13,056 bases of DNA from an uncultured Candidatus Melainabacteria bacterium (GCA_934757155.1 CAKVLI010000022.1:1-13056), one strand, 5' to 3'. Shown: positions 1 through 7,955, counted from the stretch's first letter. The notes: generated from the sequence alone by a model not told the origin. Program-made: numbers and translations.

Positions 1-33
1 AACCCCAATAAAGCGAAGCTTTGTTCTTGGGTT
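1..33. repeat. Imperfect inverted repeat at window edge
   Basis: The first 33 bases fold on themselves: an AACCCCA...AAAGC arm pairs with GCTTT...TTGGGTT around a GAA loop, with a few mismatches and bulges. The 12-mer AACCCCAATAAA recurs at 7919-7930. Bases 1-140 hold no convincing gene. A minus-strand open frame from about 131 runs off the left edge, but it has no spaced ribosome binding site and a composition unlike the neighbouring proteins. The element may be the remains of an intergenic repeat or the 3' region of a gene outside the window. Confidence 0.35.
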
Positions 34-147
34 CGAGCGCGAGTGAGCTGAGGGCGGAGCAATTTTGCAAAAGATGATATCTTAAAGCAAAATGCGCAGA
101 CCCGTTAAACGCGAGCGAGCAAGACAATCCCATCCCCTCTGTATTGA

Positions 148-184
148 AGTCCGGTCGCATTCTGCGACCGGATTGCTATTTTAT
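148..184 (+). terminator. Hairpin, candidate terminator for a plus-strand gene left of the window
   Basis: A perfect 10-bp stem, TCCGGTCGCA (150-159) with TGCGACCGGA (163-172), closes on a 3-nt loop. It is followed on the plus strand by TTGCTATTTTAT, a moderate T-rich tail. Read on the minus strand there is no T-tract, so it is a poor intrinsic terminator for the glycosidase gene ending at 225, though the hairpin lies 53 nt past that stop codon and could protect the 3' end of the operon mRNA. Confidence 0.45.
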
Positions 185-224
185 CCTTTACCAGTATAAC
201 AGACATCATAAAGAATTCATATGA

Positions 225-2045
225 CTATTTTTTATAGACATAAGCGGAGCATTCTCCTATAAAAAGGTTGTTAACTATAACATTCACAGAAGCATTACTT
301 AATTTTACATCACTTGCATTAGTGTATATAAGAGATTTTTCTGTAATACTTAAATTATTAATAAGTATATTTTCCGTACTACTATCAAAATTCGCAATAA
401 ATAGTAGGTTAAAAGTTTCACCAAGATATGACCAACAAAAAATTTGCTCGGAATTCGTTTTATGTAGTATGAAATTATTTGACTCTAAAGTGTTTTTGAA
501 ACTAGAGTATAGCTCTCTCATTTTTACAATATTGTTAAATTGCTCTAGATTTTGTCCAAATTGAAATCTTTCATTCTGTGGTTTTACATAATAATTAGAA
601 AATTCCGCCTCGTGTTGCGGGAATAAATTTCGCACCTCAAATCCCATTCCCATATAGCTTGGTAAATTAAAAAATAACCCCATAAAATATCGAAGAATAT
701 TCGCGTCTTGAGATTGAAAAAGTTTTTGATGGCTCGGTAAATCTCCATCGTTTGTATAAATGGTATTGCAAGGTAAGTAGGAATTGTTGTCGATATTCTT
801 AATAAATTGTAAAATCTGAGAAGTATAAACCTCATTCAGATACTGAAAATTTAAATTTCCTAAGACAATATCAAATTTTTTGTTTGTCATATCGTTATTT
901 GCATCTATATAGTATGTAGAAAGAAATGCTTCCCCCAGTGTCGCAAAATAAGGCTTATCTTTGTTTATTCTATCTTTTGTTTCGCCCCAAAATTCATTTG
1001 TTTGAAAATCTTTATCTTCCATATGTGCGTGCGAAATTTGGTTATGCCCCATATCAGCTCTTAAAAAATCAAAGTTATATTCTTTTTGAAATTCATACAT
1101 ATGGTTAATAAAATAATTCCAAACTTTATCCCTTTTAGCATTTTTCTTAATATAACCTCTATCATCAATTTCATACCAGTTATATGGTGTGATTGAGCCA
1201 ATAATTTTTGCACGGTTATTTTTGTTTGGGATTTCAAATTCAGCCCAATTCTCTGTTTGAGAATGCTTTATTCCCTTAAATACAATTGGACGCATTGGAG
1301 AAAGCTCTACCACAGGCACCGGTTCGTATCCATTTTCGCGGATAACTTTTCTAATCTGCATTCTTCGAGAAAAAGCATCAATGTTATCGGGAAATAATTG
1401 TTTTTTTCGTAAATTTTCATCTTGTTCAAAAAAATTATTTGGTAAATTAAATTCGTTTATTAATAACCGTTCTATTTCTTTAGGATTGTAGCTGCGGTTT
1501 TTTGAACAGTCTTCGGCGGTATGTTCTTTATTGAGCTTAACCCATTCAAAACAATCCGGATTTAAAATAACTATTTCTGAAAAATTATCGACATGTGGTA
1601 ACGCATCAAAACCTACAGACTTTCCCATTGCGTGTAAAATGTTAATTACGAATTTCAATTGTGATTCCGCGGTATTAAACCCAAGATTCTCAAGATTCAC
1701 ATCATAAAAATCGTTATTCAACCGCCAAGAATTTTGTACATAAAGACTCCCATCTCCACTTTCAAATAATGGCATTATATGGATTGCATTTTCAGGAAAT
1801 GTCATTGCATACTTGACTATACCCCAGTATGTTTCTACAATACGAGGATTAATTCCAATTATTTTTGAGTGTTTTAACCAAGAAGAATCATGTTGGTTAA
1901 TTAGTGGAGACTGGATTTTAAGTTGTTTTGCCAATTCAAAATTACTTGCTCCGATTATTTTTTTCACCATTTCAACAGAGTGCTTGAAATCAATTTTCAA
2001 ACACTCTGTTGGTGTAATATCAAAAAAGTTATTTATTAACGGCAT
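225..2045 (-). CDS. GH13-like (alpha-amylase superfamily) glycosidase or glycosyltransferase
   Basis: A 606-residue protein without a signal peptide, so probably cytoplasmic. The order of motifs fits a GH13 TIM barrel. A region I-like strand GFDALPHVDN spans 145-154. Region II is FLRADMGHN with R329 and the presumed nucleophile D331. Region III is LGEAF with the acid/base candidate E372. A region IV-like YTNDGDLP has N432, D433 and D435. The C-terminal 100 residues look like the usual beta-sandwich domain. Two points are odd: the region IV histidine of the classic NHD is absent (N-D-G-D instead), and region I is one residue shorter between its aspartate and histidine. Substrate and reaction (hydrolase, phosphorylase or transferase) cannot be told. 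It is the last gene of the operon. Its ATG lies inside the last codons of the upstream gene (10-nt overlap), preceded by AAAGGA. Confidence 0.75.
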   Translation of the reverse strand: MPLINNFFDITPTECLKIDFKHSVEMVKKIIGASNFELAKQLKIQSPLINQHDSSWLKHSKIIGINPRIVETYWGIVKYAMTFPENAIHIMPLFESGDGSLYVQNSWRLNNDFYDVNLENLGFNTAESQLKFVINILHAMGKSVGFDALPHVDNFSEIVILNPDCFEWVKLNKEHTAEDCSKNRSYNPKEIERLLINEFNLPNNFFEQDENLRKKQLFPDNIDAFSRRMQIRKVIRENGYEPVPVVELSPMRPIVFKGIKHSQTENWAEFEIPNKNNRAKIIGSITPYNWYEIDDRGYIKKNAKRDKVWNYFINHMYEFQKEYNFDFLRADMGHNQISHAHMEDKDFQTNEFWGETKDRINKDKPYFATLGEAFLSTYYIDANNDMTNKKFDIVLGNLNFQYLNEVYTSQILQFIKNIDNNSYLPCNTIYTNDGDLPSHQKLFQSQDANILRYFMGLFFNLPSYMGMGFEVRNLFPQHEAEFSNYYVKPQNERFQFGQNLEQFNNIVKMRELYSSFKNTLESNNFILHKTNSEQIFCWSYLGETFNLLFIANFDSSTENILINNLSITEKSLIYTNASDVKLSNASVNVIVNNLFIGECSAYVYKK

Positions 2046-3331
2046 AACATCCTTTTTGCATTTTCTTTATAAAAAGCTTCAACTTTCGGGTATAATTTCG
2101 CGATTTTGTCTAAAACCTCTTTATGATTAGCATTAACAATATCGTATTGTACTGACATTTCTTCCAGTTTTTTTATAAAAGGTTTCAAATGATTTATTTC
2201 TTCGGTCATGTTTTCCAATTTTCTAGTCAAGTCGTCAATTTCTTTTTTTGCATCTTCTCTGTCAGTAGATATCCACCAACCATTCTTATTTTCTTTTTCT
2301 TCAAACTCACTACGTTTCAAAGTTTGCCAAGCTTTGGTTGTCGAATACTTATTTTCTAAAGAACTAAGATCCACTTTTGTTTTCTTAAGGACATTAAGAA
2401 CATCTTTCTTTGAATGAACGTCACCATAGACACGATCGCTTGTATATGGGCGTTCGCGATCTATGCGACCCCTCTCTCTAAATAACGGAATAGCTTCATT
2501 AACAATAGAATATAGTGTAGTTGCCAATCTTTGTTGTGCTTTAGAATTTTCTATCCTATTTCTGTAATAATCTATTTTTTCATTCGTAAAATACAATCGA
2601 CTGCGGTTTGTACCGCAATAGTAGTCAGCTGTATTCAGAATTTCCCTGTTTCTTTCCCATGGTGCATCTATGGAATTCTGCTCTAACTTTTGTTTGTATT
2701 CTTCTGAGTATGCAAGTTCTTTTTCTTGTTGTTCTTTTATTTTTATAAGGTTTAATAATTCCTTTATATCAGCATTTTTTAATCGTTCATGATAATCATA
2801 TATGTTTATACATCTATCATGAAAAGGTTCCCAAACATCTGAGTAGATTGTATAATTACCAGAATACTGTTTTCTTATTTCATCCAACAATGGAAACTTT
2901 GGCTCACAATCATGGACAATGTAGCCGTGCTTGGATTTAACATCGTCAGACACAATTTCTTCCGGATCAGCAAAATAAACATTGCCGGCTTCATTGCGAT
3001 AACGTGTCATTTCAATTTTTGAATATGGATGGCTATGTTTACTTTTTCTTATTGCATCAAATGGTTCTTCATAAATATAGTGTTTATCATCGATATAATA
3101 ATATCCTGATGTTCCTGCACTCATAGAATGCAGTTGTTCTGTATGACCACCAAAGGATACATTCGACAAAAATGTTGTTTTTATAGCTTCATTAGCCTTT
3201 TTTGAATCAATATCACTGTTTGGTTGTGTTTGATTGTTATTTACCCCAAAACTGGTTAAATCTTTTTTTGCTCGAACCCTGCTATCTAATTTCGCGGATA
3301 TTTTTCCTGTTTCAATTGCACTAATTTTCAT
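2036..3331 (-). CDS. Hypothetical protein with N-terminal SFG motifs and C-terminal coiled coil
   Basis: I do not recognise a family for this 431-residue protein. Residues 1-60 are low in structure and contain two short motifs, TSFG (27-30 region) and VSFGG (58-62), like those near the N termini of two other proteins of this operon. Residues 75-180 are rich in Tyr, His and Asp (for example YYYIDDKHYIYEEP at 77-90). Residues 185-270 and 356-400 are strongly charged and helical; the latter reads as a coiled coil. There is no signal peptide and no membrane segment. The start is supported by a strong AAGGAGG 5 nt upstream, which also encodes the Lys-Gly-Gly near the end of the radical SAM protein. 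It overlaps both neighbours by 10-11 nt. It could be the client or scaffold of the enzymes beside it, which is inference only. Confidence 0.8.
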   Translation of the reverse strand: MKISAIETGKISAKLDSRVRAKKDLTSFGVNNNQTQPNSDIDSKKANEAIKTTFLSNVSFGGHTEQLHSMSAGTSGYYYIDDKHYIYEEPFDAIRKSKHSHPYSKIEMTRYRNEAGNVYFADPEEIVSDDVKSKHGYIVHDCEPKFPLLDEIRKQYSGNYTIYSDVWEPFHDRCINIYDYHERLKNADIKELLNLIKIKEQQEKELAYSEEYKQKLEQNSIDAPWERNREILNTADYYCGTNRSRLYFTNEKIDYYRNRIENSKAQQRLATTLYSIVNEAIPLFRERGRIDRERPYTSDRVYGDVHSKKDVLNVLKKTKVDLSSLENKYSTTKAWQTLKRSEFEEKENKNGWWISTDREDAKKEIDDLTRKLENMTEEINHLKPFIKKLEEMSVQYDIVNANHKEVLDKIAKLYPKVEAFYKENAKRMLCR

Positions 3332-4598
3332 TAGAACCTCCTTTTATATCACTAAAATAATTAACTATTGTTTCATTCATTTTGATTTCTTCTAACTGTT
3401 GTTTGGAATGAACTTCCACCGGTATAACCGGAATTTTATCGTTGTTAACCTGTATTGTTTTATCCAAAACAAAGACTCCATCGGGACATGCCCTCATGTA
3501 ATTGAGTTCAGAAGGCAATACCAATGTTTTATTATTAATCTTTATTTCGCCATTTGGTGCCAGTAAAAAATGACTTTTATAAAAATTGCAGCATTTTTTG
3601 CAAAATTCAAAAGAGCCATTCTTACATAACGAATTTCTAATTTTATTAGCGTTGTTGTTATTCCATAATGTCCAAAAGTCGTTGTCCTTTATATTACCAA
3701 CTGTATTTTGAATACAATTTGAAACATACCCATCAGGACTTATAAATGCACAAAGCCATGGTGTTGTACACGTAAAATAAGGTCTGATTTTATCAAGATT
3801 TGTATCTGAATAATAACTTTCCATCTCTGTATCGTTCAGATACGGAAATACAAAAGTTTCTCTTTTGCATACTCTTGAAAGTTTACTAAGATTATTTTTA
3901 ATCTGGTTAACATATTCCGTTGTCAAAGAATAAGACTTTTTCGTTAAGAAAGTTTCATTATTAAATTCACATCCGACATCTTTTTTCCATATAGTGTTTG
4001 TTTTAGAATTTATTTCTCGTGAGGAAAATTGTAAATGCTGAAAAACAAATTGCTCGATATTAAATTGTTGCATATATTCAATAAAATTACTCATCTCATT
4101 TACGTTATCCGGTAATATTACAGAATTGACATACAGTTTAAACTTTGCACCACTTTCTTGCATTTTATTTGCGAGTTTGATATTCTCAATAACTTTTCTA
4201 AAAGTACCCTGTTTCCCTCTAATTTTGTCATGTTTTTCTTCAAGTCCATCAATGCTGATAGTAATTGTTATATCTGAATTTGCCAGTAATTCTAAATGCT
4301 TATCTAATAAGGTTCCGTTTGTGACTATATGAACAGGGAATTGAAAGTCCTGCAGCATTTGAAATAGTTTATCAAAGTTTTTGTAAAGCAAAGGCTCTCC
4401 ACCCATTAAAATTATTTTAGGTTTTGGATTTGTATCTGAAATATCTAACAAAAATTTTTCCCAGTCTTCAAGAGATAATTCTTGCGGGGCATTTTCTTTA
4501 AAATTTTCCCCATACTGAGAACACATTTCGCAAGCTAAATTACACCTGTTCGTTAAATATATTACAAACTCCATTACAAAAGGTAAATTAATAGTCAT
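3321..4598 (-). CDS. Radical SAM/SPASM-domain protein
   Basis: A 425-residue iron-sulfur enzyme that would cleave S-adenosylmethionine to start radical chemistry. The cluster motif C19-NLA-C23-EM-C26 is the canonical CxxxCxxC. GGEP (66-69), TNG (93-95) and SIDG (115-118) follow in the usual positions of the barrel. A C-terminal SPASM-like cysteine set (C277, C283, C295, C325, C333, C336, C337) should hold one or two auxiliary clusters. Such proteins often modify peptides (anSME, RiPP maturases) but also sugars and cofactors; the substrate here is unknown and no short precursor peptide is seen nearby. An extra segment of about 80 residues follows SPASM. The start is fixed by AGGGGGG 7 nt before the ATG, and those bases also encode Gly-Gly near the end of the upstream phosphatase (11-nt overlap). 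It overlaps the downstream gene by 11 nt. Confidence 0.88.
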   Translation of the reverse strand: MTINLPFVMEFVIYLTNRCNLACEMCSQYGENFKENAPQELSLEDWEKFLLDISDTNPKPKIILMGGEPLLYKNFDKLFQMLQDFQFPVHIVTNGTLLDKHLELLANSDITITISIDGLEEKHDKIRGKQGTFRKVIENIKLANKMQESGAKFKLYVNSVILPDNVNEMSNFIEYMQQFNIEQFVFQHLQFSSREINSKTNTIWKKDVGCEFNNETFLTKKSYSLTTEYVNQIKNNLSKLSRVCKRETFVFPYLNDTEMESYYSDTNLDKIRPYFTCTTPWLCAFISPDGYVSNCIQNTVGNIKDNDFWTLWNNNNANKIRNSLCKNGSFEFCKKCCNFYKSHFLLAPNGEIKINNKTLVLPSELNYMRACPDGVFVLDKTIQVNNDKIPVIPVEVHSKQQLEEIKMNETIVNYFSDIKGGSNEN

Positions 4599-5841
4599 AT
4601 GAATCCCCCCCTGACAATACTTCCTTAAATAATTGGGTATTCATAGAATACTTAAACTCTTCATTTTGCTTTCCATAATCAGAAATTGCTCTTTTTAATT
4701 GTGGTAAAAATCCATTAAGTTGATTTCTATAAGTATAGATTTTTTTTATTCCCTTTTGTTCTAACTCGAGCCCAAGTTTTCGCAAATTATCTAAGCTTTT
4801 ATCCTCACCTACAATAATCGCGGCAAAAGGCATCTGTGCGATTAATTCTAAGGCTTCATTATCTGATAGTATTTTATTATAATCTGGTTCTTTATTATAA
4901 CCGTATATTGATAAATAATTTAGCGGATTTAGCATGACTTCGTCATTGCCTGCATCTCCAACCACAACAACAAGGTCGTCGGTTCTATTTTTAATATTAA
5001 ACTCCAATTCTTTTTTGACATCGTTAAGTTTAGTGATAGATTCATTGTTAAACAAAGGACTTATTCGTATCAATTTCCCGGGTTTTAACTTACAAGAACC
5101 ACTTTCTTCATACTGAGGTAAATAAGTACTGCGTTCCTCATTATACATATTTACTTTTGCTTTAATATTATTCTCTTTTATATATTTATCAATTACTTGG
5201 TATATTTTTGCAATGTCGAAATTCTCATTCAAAGCGATTTCAATAAATAAATTGTCTCCATTTGTGAATGAGGCATAATGCATTTTTTCTTTATTTGTCA
5301 GGAATTCTAATCTGTGTTCCAGAGATTGATCTTCATAGTCAAACTTATTTTTGTTTATTGGGGTGTTAACTATACAAATGTTACGAAAACTATTCTGTAA
5401 AATCTTTTTTAAATCATTTTCAATTTTTTGTTTATTCCAATTTGTTTGTTGTTCAATATTTTGCTGTCTAGCTTCGTTTATTAAAAATTCTCCATTTTGG
5501 AAACAATAATAATCATTCCCGTCCCTTGTTATTAATCTGGATGGAGATTGATAAAACAGTCCTAATTCTTTGACTTTATCAATAAAATAATCATATTCCG
5601 GTTTGCTTCTACCTGTCGTTATAATGAATTCAATATCCTGTTGCGCTTTTTGCAGAAAATTGGCATAACCTTGAAAAATTTTGTTGAAAGAATCTCTTTG
5701 TTTGAAATGTGAAAATAATTCGCTATTGCATACGTCATGGTGTTTAAATGGCATATAACTTCCGTCAAAATCAGTGAATACAGTCGTTTTTCCTGCATTA
5801 AATGATGTTGTATTAAATTGCGATAGCGGTTGTATTTTCAT
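4588..5841 (-). CDS. HAD-superfamily phosphatase, sucrose-phosphatase-like (type IIB)
   Basis: A 417-residue protein with the HAD phosphatase motifs. Motif I is TDFDGS with nucleophile D24 and D26. Motif II is ITTGR with T75/T76. A lysine candidate for motif III lies in KLKPGK (251-256). Motif IV is GDAGND (295-300), including D296 and D300. The cap region between motifs II and III and the arrangement resemble sucrose-6F-phosphate and trehalose-phosphate type phosphatases and Cof-like HADs, so a phosphorylated sugar is a fair guess for the substrate. After residue 310 a tail of about 100 residues extends the domain. The N terminus carries MKIQPLSQFNTTSFNAG, an SF-motif leader also seen in neighbours. 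The ATG is preceded by TTAGGACTGGGA. The gene starts 21 nt after the kinase-like gene ends and overlaps the radical SAM gene. Confidence 0.82.
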   Translation of the reverse strand: MKIQPLSQFNTTSFNAGKTTVFTDFDGSYMPFKHHDVCNSELFSHFKQRDSFNKIFQGYANFLQKAQQDIEFIITTGRSKPEYDYFIDKVKELGLFYQSPSRLITRDGNDYYCFQNGEFLINEARQQNIEQQTNWNKQKIENDLKKILQNSFRNICIVNTPINKNKFDYEDQSLEHRLEFLTNKEKMHYASFTNGDNLFIEIALNENFDIAKIYQVIDKYIKENNIKAKVNMYNEERSTYLPQYEESGSCKLKPGKLIRISPLFNNESITKLNDVKKELEFNIKNRTDDLVVVVGDAGNDEVMLNPLNYLSIYGYNKEPDYNKILSDNEALELIAQMPFAAIIVGEDKSLDNLRKLGLELEQKGIKKIYTYRNQLNGFLPQLKRAISDYGKQNEEFKYSMNTQLFKEVLSGGDSYDY

Positions 5842-5862
5842 TCCCAGTCCTAACTTAATAGT

Positions 5863-7284
5863 TTAGTCATTTTTAGTCTTTTGATTTTTCTTATATAAAT
5901 AGATACCTCCAGCTAATGCTGCAATTATGGAGGTGATAATCCATGTTTTTTTGCCTGTTCCACCACCATTGCCCTCTGGTGGTTTAGTCGGGTGTTTATC
6001 TTTATCAAAAATTGTTTTCACCAAGTCATTACAGTCTTCCAGCTTAGAATCCTTGTATCTGGAAACGTCCAGAATCTCCTTATAAGGCTTCAAGAGTTCC
6101 TGCATGTGAAGAAAATAGTTTTTCTCAGAACCGGTAGTTTTACCTGCTTGGGCGTTTATGGATTCCTGAAGCGATATCAGATAATCATAGGCTTTATTTT
6201 TATTTCCTTGGTTGTCATTAATTAACCATTTTAACTGTATTTTGCTTAACTCTGTTTTTAAAACATCTTCGGATGGGTTTGCAAATATTTCAATAAACAA
6301 TTTTTCAGCATCAATGGCTTTTTTTATTTGTTCATTCAGTTCAATATCATTTGGAGAAACTTCAAGGCTTTTTAAAAAGTTAAGCATTTTTTTGTGATAA
6401 TTTTCTGATTTTGATTGTAAGTAATTTGTTAAAATTTCTTTAGGATTATTTTCTTTATTTTGCTTTATATAGTCGTAAATCAACCTGAATTCAAGGTTTG
6501 ATGTATTTGACATAATCTTTAAATTAAAATTATCAGAGCTGTTTTTTAGATCAAATATCTTAGCATTTTTAGAAAAAGTTTCTAAAAATTTATTTTCTTT
6601 AGGTTTGTTTGTATGATTTTTTACAAAATTTTTAAAAGCATTCACGGGATAATCGTCGGAAGCAACATATTTTCCATCATCAAGCAACATATAGTTAGAG
6701 GCAAAGTCAATAAATTTAGCTTTATCTTGTTTGATAAATATATTACCACTCTGTAAGTCGCAATGCTGAATCCCGTTAATATCTAATTCATAACACTTTT
6801 GGGCAAGGTCATCTAAAGCCCGTTTTGTTAATTTTGTTTCAAGCGGATGCTTGCCTTGTACAACATCCATAACCAGATAAGCTTTATCATTGTATTCTAT
6901 CAAATCGAGAGGTGTTACTGCGATTTCCGGGTTAATTTCTTTGATTTTGTTTAAAGTCAGAAATTCTTTTCGATTATTGTTGCCTAATTTATCCGCAGAG
7001 GGGGAATCCGGATGAATCGGATTAGGTGCTTTTATTCCGACAGTATCATTGACCTTATAAAATGCACTTTGATAACCTTGTCCATCACTGTTTTTATTAC
7101 CTTGCTCTACTTGAGCTAATAAATCAAGAATCTCTGTTCTATTATATTCAGACCGAAATGAAACTGAACGTTGTTTTATAAACGTATCACAGGGAATTGG
7201 CGATGTTAAACACAATGCGCCACAATTTTTGTTGTTATAATAACTTAATGATTGCGGATAGTTAGAAACAACCGGGACACGCAC
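5863..7284 (-). CDS. Protein-kinase-like phosphotransferase with C-terminal membrane anchor
   Basis: First gene of the operon, 473 residues, start codon GTG preceded by TAGGAG with a 7-nt spacer. Residues 50-220 look like a kinase-fold domain: VGIKAP with K85 as the possible ATP lysine, E-rich helix candidates around 107-120, a hinge-like YLVMDVVQG (136-144), catalytic loop HCDLQSGN with D176 and N181, and FIDFAS with D193 in place of DFG. The glycine-rich loop is not obvious. Residues 250-435 are helical and unassigned. The end is a Gly-rich linker (438-444), a hydrophobic stretch (about 447-464, WIITSIIAALAGGIYLY) and a basic tail, the layout of a tail-anchored membrane protein with its kinase domain in the cytoplasm. 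Residues 41-44 carry VSFR, like the SF motifs of neighbours. It could phosphorylate a protein, a sugar or another small molecule (aminoglycoside-kinase-like families share the HxDxxxxN loop). Confidence 0.72.
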   Translation of the reverse strand: MRVPVVSNYPQSLSYYNNKNCGALCLTSPIPCDTFIKQRSVSFRSEYNRTEILDLLAQVEQGNKNSDGQGYQSAFYKVNDTVGIKAPNPIHPDSPSADKLGNNNRKEFLTLNKIKEINPEIAVTPLDLIEYNDKAYLVMDVVQGKHPLETKLTKRALDDLAQKCYELDINGIQHCDLQSGNIFIKQDKAKFIDFASNYMLLDDGKYVASDDYPVNAFKNFVKNHTNKPKENKFLETFSKNAKIFDLKNSSDNFNLKIMSNTSNLEFRLIYDYIKQNKENNPKEILTNYLQSKSENYHKKMLNFLKSLEVSPNDIELNEQIKKAIDAEKLFIEIFANPSEDVLKTELSKIQLKWLINDNQGNKNKAYDYLISLQESINAQAGKTTGSEKNYFLHMQELLKPYKEILDVSRYKDSKLEDCNDLVKTIFDKDKHPTKPPEGNGGGTGKKTWIITSIIAALAGGIYLYKKNQKTKND

Positions 7285-7330
7285 AACGGGACTCCTAAAC
7301 GATACTTACCATACCCTGAACTTATCAAAT

Positions 7331-7359
7331 ATCCTATCATGTTAGTAAAATATTTGCAA
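7331..7359 (-). promoter_or_regulatory. Candidate sigma-70-type promoter of the five-gene operon
   Basis: On the minus strand TTGCAA (7359-7354) and TAGGAT (7336-7331) are separated by 17 bp, each matching four of six consensus positions. Transcription would start near 7325 and leave a leader of about 40 nt before the GTG start at 7284. No promoter-sized gap exists inside the operon, so this would drive all five genes. Confidence 0.42.
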
Positions 7360-7396
7360 GTATTCTACATTTTCAATTTTAATATTAGCTTATTAA

Positions 7397-7774
7397 TTAA
7401 GATTGAAGAAAAATTACATAAAAAAGAAAAGCAAATATTAAACTAAGATATATTAGTGAAAAAATAGAACCGATATAACTGAAAATTTTTAAAGTCTTAT
7501 TTTCTAATAAAAATTTATTTTTGATTTTGAAATTAAAAGCTCTTTCAAAAAGAAAAATAATAAATGCAATTATAAATACAGACAGAGCAAGGGCGGATGC
7601 ACAATATGCTAACCAGAAAAAAGCATCTCCCCAAGATACATATGTAGTGCGTAGTAGGCGGTGGTATTCGCTATTAAGATATAAAACTATCGCAAAGCAT
7701 AAAAAACCATTGCATCCGAAAATATGAAAACTAATATATTGATTAAATGCATCTATCTTTTAAAAAAAATTCAT
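7397..7774 (-). pseudogene. Remnant of a small multi-pass membrane protein
   Basis: A minus-strand frame stays open for 120 codons (7759 to the stop at 7399-7397) yet contains no ATG, GTG or TTG. Its translation is protein-like: two or three hydrophobic segments (for example FFWLAYCASALALSVFIIAF and SLIFAFLFYVIFL) separated by a charged loop with ERAFNFKIKNK. An ATG in the same frame at 7774 is followed after three codons by TAA, next to a run of eight T's. A single base change in that stop codon would restore an ORF of about 125 codons. A TACAAT box lies exactly 6 nt before that ATG, though without a good -35. I do not recognise the family. Alternatives are a sequencing error in the stop codon or a non-standard start. 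Confidence 0.5.
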
Positions 7775-7808
7775 AAATAAATTGTACAACAAAATTAAAG
7801 GAGAAATT

Positions 7809-7910
7809 ATGACAAATTATAAATTGCACGAAGATTGCAAAAAACTATCTTGGCTGTATATCAAAATGAAAAGTCTAGGCTTTTGTCTTATCCGTTTTTA
7901 TTATGGGTAA
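7809..7910 (+). CDS. Possible 33-residue small protein
   Basis: An ATG preceded by AAAGGAG with a 5-nt spacer opens a 33-codon frame that begins MTNYKLHEDCKKLSWLYIKM and ends in TAA at 7910. The product is basic with two cysteines and an aromatic end. There is no family match that I can name and no clear promoter just before it. The ribosome binding site is the main support. It may equally be the start of a gene truncated long ago. Confidence 0.3.
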   Translation: MTNYKLHEDCKKLSWLYIKMKSLGFCLIRFYYG

Positions 7911-7955
7911 TGGATTTGAACCCCAATAAAACAGAAAATATAATAAAATTTCATA

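Noticed and set aside
1..131. Minus-strand open frame from about 131 running off the left edge
   Set aside because: The ATG has no spaced ribosome binding site, the translation has no protein-like pattern, and the segment includes an inverted repeat; it looks like intergenic repeat sequence.
3321..5841. RiPP biosynthesis cluster centred on the radical SAM/SPASM protein
   Set aside because: No short precursor peptide with a repeated core or Cys-rich end, no peptidase and no transporter are seen in the window, so a RiPP assignment is not supported; it stays only as a possibility.
7521..7727. 68-codon plus-strand frame
   Set aside because: It is opposite the minus-strand membrane-protein remnant, lacks a ribosome binding site, and its product is a string of basic residues.
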